Source: Maricaulis sp965228215 (GTDB taxonomy: Bacteria; Pseudomonadota; Alphaproteobacteria; Caulobacterales; Maricaulaceae). From it: a stretch of DNA of 64,000 nt. The position numbers and the translations under genes were made by a program. Positions 32,491 to 39,466 of this stretch are shown here, piece after piece. Positions within the stretch are counted from its first letter, which is position 1; each line of letters starts with the position of its first letter. The notes under the pieces were generated by a model. That model saw only the letters and a program-made list of their open reading frames with translations, was not told the DNA's origin and ran no database searches. The stretch covers positions 682,001 through 746,000 of the forward strand of contig OZ245800.1 in assembly GCA_965228215.1 (NCBI GenBank), written 5' to 3'.

Positions 32491-33705
32491 ATGAAAGTAA
32501 TCGTACTTGGCGGGGACGGCTTCTGCGGATGGCCGACAGCTCTGCACCTTTCCAATCTCGGACATGATGTTGTCATCGTCGACAATCTCTCGCGCCGGAA
32601 GATCGACGTCGAACTGGAAGTCGAATCGCTGACGCCTATCCGGCCGATGAGCGAGCGACTGACGGCCTGGAAGGAAGTTTCCGGCCGCGACATCCGCTTC
32701 ATCGACATGAATATCGGCAAGGACTACCAGGAACTCTACGACCTGATCCTCGCTGAAAAGCCGGACTCGATTGTGCACTTCGCCGAACAGCGCGCCGCGC
32801 CCTATTCGATGAAGTCGGCACGCCACAAGCGCTACACGGTCGACAATAATCTCAATGCCACGAATGACGTTCTGGCGGCGATTGTCGACAGCGGTCTGGA
32901 CATCCATCTCGTGCATCTCGGCACGATGGGCGTCTATGGCTACGGCACTGCCGGGATGAAGATTCCGGAAGGCTATCTGAAGGTGAAGGTGGAAACCGAG
33001 GATGGTCTCAAGGACCAGGAAATCCTCTACCCGGCCAATCCGGGCTCCATCTACCACATGACGAAGACGCAGGATCAGCTCTTCTTCCACTTCTACAACA
33101 AGAACGACAAGGTGAAGATCACCGATCTCCACCAGGGTATCGTCTGGGGCACCCAGACCGCCGAGACCAAGCGTGATGAGCGCCTGATCAACCGTTTCGA
33201 CTATGACGGTGATTACGGCACGGTGCTCAATCGTTTCCTGATGCAGGCCGCCGTCGGCTATCCGCTGACCGTGCACGGCACGGGCGGACAGACGCGCGCC
33301 TTCATCCATATCCAGGACACGGTGCGCTGCGTGCAGCTGGCGGTCGAGAACCCGCCGCAACACGGCGAGAAGGTCCGCATCATGAACCAGATGACCGAGA
33401 CGCACCGCGTCCGCGACCTGGCCAAGATGATCGCAGACATGACCGATGTCGAAATCCAGCTGGTGCCCAATCCGCGCAACGAGGCGGACGAGAACGACCT
33501 GCACGTCGAGAACGACACCTTCCTGCAGATGGGCCTCAAGCCGATCACCCTGGCCGCCGGCCTGATGGACGAGGTCACCGAGATCGCACGCAAATACGCC
33601 GATCGCTGCGATCGCGCGAAAATCCCGTGCGTGTCCTACTGGGGCAAGGGTCGGGAAAAGGCTGCGGGCGACAAGAAGTCCGAACCGCTCAAGGCGGTCA
33701 GCTGA
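32491..33705 (+). CDS. sqdB: UDP-sulfoquinovose synthase (SqdB/SQD1)
   Basis: NAD-dependent short-chain dehydrogenase-type enzyme that converts UDP-glucose and sulfite to UDP-sulfoquinovose, the head-group donor of sulfoquinovosyl diacylglycerol. The start at 32491 begins MKVIVLGGDGFCGWPTALHL, the N-terminal Rossmann motif. The catalytic Thr145 (HLGTMGVYGYG) and YxxxK (Tyr188-Lys192, SIYHMTK) are present. SQD1-specific stretches include DNLSRRKIDVELEVESLTPI, HFAEQRAAPYSMK and the NRFDYDGDYGTVLNRFLMQA region. At 404 aa it matches bacterial SqdB length. The glycosyltransferase partner (SqdD or SqdX) is not in the window. Sulfolipids have been reported from Maricaulis-type bacteria. Confidence 0.93.
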   Translation: MKVIVLGGDGFCGWPTALHLSNLGHDVVIVDNLSRRKIDVELEVESLTPIRPMSERLTAWKEVSGRDIRFIDMNIGKDYQELYDLILAEKPDSIVHFAEQRAAPYSMKSARHKRYTVDNNLNATNDVLAAIVDSGLDIHLVHLGTMGVYGYGTAGMKIPEGYLKVKVETEDGLKDQEILYPANPGSIYHMTKTQDQLFFHFYNKNDKVKITDLHQGIVWGTQTAETKRDERLINRFDYDGDYGTVLNRFLMQAAVGYPLTVHGTGGQTRAFIHIQDTVRCVQLAVENPPQHGEKVRIMNQMTETHRVRDLAKMIADMTDVEIQLVPNPRNEADENDLHVENDTFLQMGLKPITLAAGLMDEVTEIARKYADRCDRAKIPCVSYWGKGREKAAGDKKSEPLKAVS

Positions 33706-33721
33706 TCGATCCGCAGCTCGA

Positions 33722-33752
33722 AACAGGGCGGCCCGGCGGGCCGCCCTTTTTT
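33722..33752 (+). terminator. Terminator of sqdB
   Basis: A 10-bp GC stem AGGGCGGCCC/GGGCCGCCCT with loop GGC, extended by an A/T pair, is followed by a T-run. Confidence 0.92.
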
Positions 33753-33760
33753 GTGTCTGC

Positions 33761-34180
33761 CTACCCCGGCGCGGGAGCGGCGCTCAGGTCTTCCGACTCA
33801 AGCAGCCAGTCGACCGCCGGCAATTCTTCCTCGAACACGGCAAAACGGTGGACCGGGTCCTTGTCGGGCAATTGCTCCCAGACCTGGACAATCGGCGAAT
33901 TCCACGGGTCGGGTACAACCCAGGCCTCTCGGGCCTCGGCACCGCGTGTCGCAAAAGACGCCTCCATGTAAGGCATGGCGTCCTGCAAGAAGCCTTCGAG
34001 CGTAAGCGTGCTGAGATCCGTACCCGAGCGGACGACGCACATCATGCGCCGGTTCTCGGCCCAATGCGGATCCGCCAATACCTCGCGATCAGCGACCAGT
34101 ATTTCCTCGAGATCCGCATGCAGAAAGAATTCGACCCGGAAGAGACCCAGTTCTTTCATGAACTTCACGGAATAGGGCAT
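33761..34180 (-). CDS. SpoIIAA-like (STAS-fold) protein
   Basis: 139-aa cytosolic protein resembling the SpoIIAA-like domain family (STAS fold). Typical features are the DLEEILVADREVLADPHWAENRRMMCVV strand-helix-strand, the SGTDLSTLTLEGF motif, a central WVVP strand, and HRFAVFEEELPAVDWL at the C-terminus. Function of this family outside sporulation is unclear; membrane association or anti-sigma-like roles have been suggested for relatives. The start at 34180 follows GGAG by 10 nt. A frame extending further upstream lacks a ribosome site. It lies downstream of argE on the same strand, with 73 bp between. Confidence 0.6.
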   Translation of the reverse strand: MPYSVKFMKELGLFRVEFFLHADLEEILVADREVLADPHWAENRRMMCVVRSGTDLSTLTLEGFLQDAMPYMEASFATRGAEAREAWVVPDPWNSPIVQVWEQLPDKDPVHRFAVFEEELPAVDWLLESEDLSAAPAPG

Positions 34181-34253
34181 GGCCGTCGCGCTCCGTTGCC
34201 TTGTTGCATTGAACAAGTCTTTGCAGGCGCAGGCAAGTTCATCGGTTCCCGGG

Positions 34254-35423
34254 TCAGCGATCGAGCACGCCCACGAGACGTTCGAGGAAACGGCAGCACT
34301 GGTCCAGCTGGTCGATCGCCACGAATTCGTCCGGCTGGTGCGCCTGGTTGATCGATCCAGGTCCACACACCACAACAGACAGACCCGCAGCCTGGAACTG
34401 GCCGGCCTCGGTGCCGTAACTGACGACACGCGTGGAATTGTCACCGGTCAGCTGGCGGGCCAGCCGTTCGGCCGCTCCATCATTCTCCGGCGCGAAGGCC
34501 GGCACGCTGGACCGGACCTCGACGGACACCGACGCTTCCGGCGCGCTTTCGCGCATGCGGGTCTCGACCTCTGCAGCACGCTCGCGCAGCCCGGCCTCGA
34601 CAGCGGCCGGGTCGTCCCACGGACAAGGCCGCATCAATGTGCCGAATTCGGCATCGAGAGCCAGGATGTTGAGGGCGGTCCCGCCCGTCATCTCACCCAC
34701 GGTCAGCGTGCCGTAGGGCGGATCGAAGGGGCTGTCTTCCGGAGCGGCTGCACGCATATCAGCCGCGGTATCGACCAGGTATTGCATCAGCGGGACTGCG
34801 TGGGTCACCGCGCAGGCCCCGTCATTGACCAGCGAGGAATGAGCCTCGCGCCCGCGCAGTTTCACCACCATCGAGAACAGGCCCTTGTGCGCGGTGACCA
34901 CTTTCATGTCGGTCGGTTCGCCCACGACGACCATCGACGGTTTGGGGCCTGTCTCCATGATCCGGTCGATCATGGCAGGCGCGCCGAGACAGCCGACTTC
35001 CTCGTCAAAGCTGAGGGCGATGTGGACCGGGCGTTTGAGGTCCGCCGCGGCGAAGACCGGCGCGAGCGCCAGGATACACGCGGAGAAGCCCTTCATGTCA
35101 CACGTACCGCGCCCGTAGAGCAGGCCATCCTGCTCGGTCAGCACCCAGGGATCCGTCGACCAGGGCTGGCCGTCGACCGGGACGACATCGGTATGGCCCG
35201 ACAGGACCACACCGCCGTCCACATCCGGGCCGATGGTCGCGTGAAGATTGGCCTTGCGTCCGTCCTCGCTGGGGATGCGTTCGCATCGTGCGCCCAGACC
35301 CGCAAGATAGACCTCGACATGATCGATCAGCGGCAGATTGCTCTCCCGGGAGGTCGTGTCAAAAGCGACCAGGTCGCGCAGATGGTCGATGGCCGTGGCC
35401 AGATGGGGCGATGAAGACGTCAT
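34254..35423 (-). CDS. argE: Acetylornithine deacetylase (M20 family)
   Basis: Zinc hydrolase that removes the acetyl group from N2-acetylornithine in arginine synthesis. The 389-aa product has the M20 metal and catalytic motifs: LSGHTDVVPV, YGRGTCDMKGF, the catalytic glutamates in DEEVGCLG, and VVGEPTDM. The dimerisation-domain segment KGLFSMVVKLRGREAHSS and the final GPGSINQAHQPDEFV, typical of ArgE/DapE, support ArgE. No other arg gene is adjacent, so a related N-acyl amino acid deacylase cannot be excluded. The start at 35423 has no strong Shine-Dalgarno. Divergent from the first TadG-like gene. Confidence 0.85.
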   Translation of the reverse strand: MTSSSPHLATAIDHLRDLVAFDTTSRESNLPLIDHVEVYLAGLGARCERIPSEDGRKANLHATIGPDVDGGVVLSGHTDVVPVDGQPWSTDPWVLTEQDGLLYGRGTCDMKGFSACILALAPVFAAADLKRPVHIALSFDEEVGCLGAPAMIDRIMETGPKPSMVVVGEPTDMKVVTAHKGLFSMVVKLRGREAHSSLVNDGACAVTHAVPLMQYLVDTAADMRAAAPEDSPFDPPYGTLTVGEMTGGTALNILALDAEFGTLMRPCPWDDPAAVEAGLRERAAEVETRMRESAPEASVSVEVRSSVPAFAPENDGAAERLARQLTGDNSTRVVSYGTEAGQFQAAGLSVVVCGPGSINQAHQPDEFVAIDQLDQCCRFLERLVGVLDR

Positions 35424-35541
35424 GTGATTGTCCGGTTTTGCCCTCGCGTGTTAGCGGGTTTTTAAGTCCAAGGCCAAGTTTGAGTGGGGATTGGCGGCAA
35501 TAAGGCACAGGCTGATACCGAAACGCGTGTGTGAGTTGGTC

Positions 35542-37035
35542 ATGTTGGCAAGTATCACATCCCTGATCTCCCGCTGGGCCCGGGATCGCGGCGGCAATGT
35601 CGCCATGATTTTCTCCCTGGCCCTGCTGCCGCTGAGCGTGCTTGCCGGCGGTGCGGTCGACTACAACGAGGCCATGAATGCGCGGACCCGCCTGTCGCAG
35701 GCCCTGGACGCGGCGGCCCTTGCCGTAGGCGTTCACGTCAATCTGGACGAGGACGCCGCTGCGGACATGACGCTGGCCTTCGTCGAGGCCAATTATCCAG
35801 ACGTCGAGATCGGCACGGTCCAGAACATCAACGTAAGCATCAATCCCTATACCGACACGGTGATCGTCAACGGCCAGGCAAAGGTGGCGACGCAATTCCT
35901 GACCCTGATCGGGATCGACTCGCTCACCGTCAGCTGGGAGAGCGAGGTCCAGCGCGCCCGCCAGGCCCTGGAACTGGCCATGGTGCTCGACAATACCGGT
36001 TCGATGAGCGGATCGAAGATTTCCAGCCTGCGCGACGCAGCGCACTTGCTGACGGATCTCCTGTTCGCGGGTGCCGATCCGGACATGCTGCATATAGGCC
36101 TGGTTCCCTTCGCGGCGACCGTGAATGTCGGCACGCAATTCGAGCGCGCTTGGTGGATGGATGCCGATGGCGACTCGCCGATCCACAGCGAGAATTTCGA
36201 TCCGCCGGCCAATCGCTGGGACATTTACGACCAGATCCAGAACCGGGACTGGACCGGCTGTGTAGAAGCCCGGCCGATCCCGCATGATATCGAGGACACC
36301 GAGCCCTCACTGTCGGATCCGGAAACCCTGTTCGTGCCGTATTTTGCGCCGGATGAGTCGTACTACGGCAGCTATTCCAACAATTACATCTCCGACCAGA
36401 TGGGCGGGTATGACGAGCGGGCGCGGATGCGCAATTCGCTGAAGTACGAGGACGCCTGGGTGTCCTCCTCATCCCGCGGCCCCCAGCGCTGGTGCACCGC
36501 CCGGCCGATCATGCCGCTGACCAATTCGCGCACCCAGATCGACAATGCGATTTCCGACATGATCGCCTCGGGCACGACAAACATCCCCATCGGCATTAGC
36601 TGGGGCGTGCGCGTCCTGTCACCGGAAATGCCCTTCACCGAGGGCGTCGCCTGGAATGATGACGAGACCATCAAGGCCATGGTCATCCTCACCGATGGCG
36701 AGAACTATCTGAACGGCCGGTCCAACCAGAATTATTCGGACTATTCCGGATACGGCTACATCCGCGACGGCCGGCTGGGCATTGTCAGCTCCAGCGACTG
36801 GACCATCCGCAACGCGCTGAACGACCGCACCGAGGCCGCCTGCGACTATGCCAAGCAATTGGGCATCCGCGTCTACACGATCACCTTCCAGGTCTCGTCC
36901 AGCTCGACGCGTCAGATGATGGAGGATTGCGCGAGCCACCCCTCCCTCTATTTCGACTCGCCGTCCAATGCCGCGCTGCAGGACGCCTTCCAGCTGATCG
37001 CCGGCGATCTCACCAATCTGCGCCTGTCACGATAG
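35542..37035 (+). CDS. TadG-like pilus-assembly protein with von Willebrand A domain (copy 1)
   Basis: 497-aa protein. An N-terminal TadE/TadG-like membrane helix (DRGGNVAMIFSLALLPLSVLAGGAVDY, about residues 15-40) leads into an external domain with NARTRLSQALDAAALAVG. A vWA domain follows with a MIDAS-like motif LDNTGSMSGSK near residue 150 and a second metal-site stretch VILTDGENY. Long Tyr/Asn/Ser-rich loops lie between. It ends with LIAGDLTNLRLSR, shared with the next gene. The ATG at 35542 is preferred over a TTG 51 nt upstream, although the ribosome site is weak. No tad/cpa pilus genes are nearby, so a role as a surface adhesin or assembly factor is inferred. Confidence 0.8.
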   Translation: MLASITSLISRWARDRGGNVAMIFSLALLPLSVLAGGAVDYNEAMNARTRLSQALDAAALAVGVHVNLDEDAAADMTLAFVEANYPDVEIGTVQNINVSINPYTDTVIVNGQAKVATQFLTLIGIDSLTVSWESEVQRARQALELAMVLDNTGSMSGSKISSLRDAAHLLTDLLFAGADPDMLHIGLVPFAATVNVGTQFERAWWMDADGDSPIHSENFDPPANRWDIYDQIQNRDWTGCVEARPIPHDIEDTEPSLSDPETLFVPYFAPDESYYGSYSNNYISDQMGGYDERARMRNSLKYEDAWVSSSSRGPQRWCTARPIMPLTNSRTQIDNAISDMIASGTTNIPIGISWGVRVLSPEMPFTEGVAWNDDETIKAMVILTDGENYLNGRSNQNYSDYSGYGYIRDGRLGIVSSSDWTIRNALNDRTEAACDYAKQLGIRVYTITFQVSSSSTRQMMEDCASHPSLYFDSPSNAALQDAFQLIAGDLTNLRLSR

Positions 37036-37117
37036 TCAGACTTGCTTAACCCTGTTTCATAACCGCGCCTTAAGGCCCATCCCGTAGAATTTTATCGAAT
37101 TTGTACGGGTAGGTGTC

Positions 37118-38671
37118 ATGGCGCTCCGCAAGTGGGCAACAAGGATTGGCGAATTCTTCCGGGATCGCAGCGGCAATGTCGCGGCGATCTTTGCGCTTTC
37201 GCTCGTGCCCATGGCCGTGCTCTCGGGCGGCGCGGTGGACTATTCCGCTGCCATGAATGCCCGGACGCGGCTGTCCCAGTCGCTGGACGCCGCGGCACTC
37301 GCCGTCGGCAATAGTGTGACGGCCTCCTCGGAAGAGGCCCTGGAGGCCGCGAATGCCTTCATGGCCGCCAATTATCCGATGGGCGAAATCGGCACGGTCC
37401 AGAACGTCACCATCTCTGTCGACGACGAATCCGGCACGGTCCTGGTTCGCGGCGAAGCGCGGGTCGGCACGACGATGCTCGGCCTGATCGGCATCAACCA
37501 CATCACGGTGAGCTGGGAATCCGAGGTCGTACGGGCCCAGCAGAAGCTCGAACTCGTGATGGTGCTCGACAATACCGGCTCGATGCGCGGCTCGAAGATC
37601 AGTGCCCTGCGCGATGCCGCCGAATTGCTGACCGAGATCGTATTCGAAGGCGTGGAAGACGCCGATGACGTGAAGGTGGGCCTGGTGCCCTTCGCCGCGA
37701 CCGTCAATGTCGGCACCGGGTTCGAACGGGCCTGGTGGCTCGATCCGGACGCCGAGAGCCCTATCCACGCGGAATGGGCAGAGGGTCCCGTCGATGTGGA
37801 GACCTGTACGGGTCGGGGCCGGCGCCGCCGCTGTACGACCGAGGAAGTGACACCCAATCACTGGGAATTCTTCGACCAGTTGCGCAATACGTCATGGGGC
37901 GGCTGTGTGGAGGCACGGTCCATCCCGATGGACATTGATGACACAACGCCCAGCCGCAGCCGGCCGGAGACGCTTTTCGTTCCCTACTTCTCGCCGGACG
38001 AACCCAATCGCTCCGGGTATGGCAACAGCTATCTGAACGACGGAGTCGGCGGCAGCGATCGTGATCGCATGCGCAATATCGACAAGTATGATCGCGGACG
38101 CCCTCGCAATGGCAGCCCGAATGATGGCTGCACAACAACACCAATCACCCCGCTGACCACGAATGAAGGCACGATCCAGACGGCGATCGACCGCATGGGT
38201 GCCAGCGGTGCCACGAATATTCCGAACGGGATCGGCTGGGGAACACGGGTCATCTCACCCGGCGCGCCGTTCACCGAGGGTGTTGATTACAGCGACAGCG
38301 AATACGTGAAGGCCATGGTCATCCTGACCGATGGCGAGAACTGGTATAATGGCGGCGGCCATTATTATGGTTCCGACTATTCGGCCTACGGGTTTTCCCG
38401 CTTCGGACGACTGGGCACCACGAGCTCGTCCTCGACACGCCTGCGCCAGGAATTGAATGACCGCACCGAGGCGGCCTGCGACTATGCCAAATCCCAGGGC
38501 ATTCGCGTCTACACGATCACCTTCCAGGTCTCGTCGAGCACAACGCGGAACCTGATGCGCGACTGCGCTTCGGATCCCACGCTGTATTTCGACTCGCCAT
38601 CATCGGCCGCCCTGCGCGACACGTTCGAGCAGATCGCCGGCGATCTCTCGAACCTGCGCCTGTCCCGCTGA
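37118..38671 (+). CDS. TadG-like pilus-assembly protein with von Willebrand A domain (copy 2)
   Basis: 517-aa paralog of the gene just upstream, sharing the Tad-type helix (DRSGNVAAIFALSLVPMAVLSGGAVDY), NARTRLSQSLDAAALAVG, the MIDAS-like LDNTGSMRGSK, VILTDGENWYNG and the C-terminal IAGDLSNLRLSR. The main difference is a Cys/Arg-rich insert (TCTGRGRRRRCTTEE, about residues 228-242) missing from copy 1, and a different Gly/Tyr/Ser loop before the C-terminus. The two genes are 82 bp apart with a 10-bp palindrome GCCTTAAGGC (37067-37076) between them. Probably a recent tandem duplication. Confidence 0.82.
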   Translation: MALRKWATRIGEFFRDRSGNVAAIFALSLVPMAVLSGGAVDYSAAMNARTRLSQSLDAAALAVGNSVTASSEEALEAANAFMAANYPMGEIGTVQNVTISVDDESGTVLVRGEARVGTTMLGLIGINHITVSWESEVVRAQQKLELVMVLDNTGSMRGSKISALRDAAELLTEIVFEGVEDADDVKVGLVPFAATVNVGTGFERAWWLDPDAESPIHAEWAEGPVDVETCTGRGRRRRCTTEEVTPNHWEFFDQLRNTSWGGCVEARSIPMDIDDTTPSRSRPETLFVPYFSPDEPNRSGYGNSYLNDGVGGSDRDRMRNIDKYDRGRPRNGSPNDGCTTTPITPLTTNEGTIQTAIDRMGASGATNIPNGIGWGTRVISPGAPFTEGVDYSDSEYVKAMVILTDGENWYNGGGHYYGSDYSAYGFSRFGRLGTTSSSSTRLRQELNDRTEAACDYAKSQGIRVYTITFQVSSSTTRNLMRDCASDPTLYFDSPSSAALRDTFEQIAGDLSNLRLSR

Positions 38672-38678
38672 TCGGGGC

Positions 38679-39428
38679 CTAGGGCAGGTCCACCAGTTCC
38701 AGTTCGAAGACAAGCGCCTGGTCGGGACCGATCGGTCCGCCGGGCGTTCCGCGTCCGCCATAGGCGAGGTCGGACGGAATGTAGAGTTCCCAGCGCTCGC
38801 CAACACGCATAAGCGGCAGAGCCTCGACCCAGCCGGAAATCAGGCGGTCGGACGGGAAGGTCGCGGGTTCGCCGCGGCTGTAGGAGGAATCGAACTCTTC
38901 GCCATGCGGCAGCTGGCCGCGATAGTGCACCGTCACCAGATCACCCGAGACCGGCGAGTCGCCGCTCTCGACCGGGGTGCGCACGCGGAGCATGAGGCCG
39001 GACGGCAATTCCACCACGCAGCCGGCCGCGCGGACATCCGCGAGGAAGCTTGCGCTGCTGGCCGCATTGGCCTCGGCATCATTGCCATCATGATCGGGCG
39101 CCGCGGCGGAGAGGACCGGTGCATCTGCATCGATTGCGCAGGCCCGTCCACGATCCACCATTGCGGAATGCACGGCCAGGATTTCCTCCTGGATCTCGCC
39201 GATGCGCTCGAGCATCGACTCGATGACGGCTTCCTGTTCCGCGATCTGGCCCTCGAGTTCCGGCAGGCGGGCATTAAGATCGCTCAGATCAATACTCGTG
39301 GTCTGGGATGCCGTGCTTGTCTCGCTGGCCGTCTCACCGCCCGTCGCGGTGTCGCCGGCGTCTTCGCCACCGGAGCAGGCCGCCAGGGCACCGGCAGACA
39401 GGAGGGCGGTCAGGAATACTCGTTTCAT
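38679..39428 (-). CDS. FKBP-type peptidyl-prolyl isomerase lipoprotein
   Basis: 249-aa envelope chaperone. The start at 39428 gives MKRVFLTALLSAGALAACSGG, a lipoprotein signal (AAC). A Thr/Ser/Glu-rich linker and a helical segment (LNARLPELEGQIAEQEAVIESML, coiled coil, about residues 48-85) precede the FKBP domain of about 100 residues: VTVHYRGQLPHGEEFDSSYSRGEPATF, LISGWVEALPLMRVGERWELYIPSDLAYGG, and ALVFELELVDL at the end. The arrangement resembles Mip/FkpA-type periplasmic foldases. GGAG is 6 nt before the ATG. It follows the M16 peptidase gene by 38 bp and is probably cotranscribed. Its stop lies 7 bp from the convergent TadG-like gene. Confidence 0.9.
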   Translation of the reverse strand: MKRVFLTALLSAGALAACSGGEDAGDTATGGETASETSTASQTTSIDLSDLNARLPELEGQIAEQEAVIESMLERIGEIQEEILAVHSAMVDRGRACAIDADAPVLSAAAPDHDGNDAEANAASSASFLADVRAAGCVVELPSGLMLRVRTPVESGDSPVSGDLVTVHYRGQLPHGEEFDSSYSRGEPATFPSDRLISGWVEALPLMRVGERWELYIPSDLAYGGRGTPGGPIGPDQALVFELELVDLP

Positions 39429-39466
39429 GAAAATCTCCGTGAAGCCGGTCCGGCTTCGGCTGTCAC

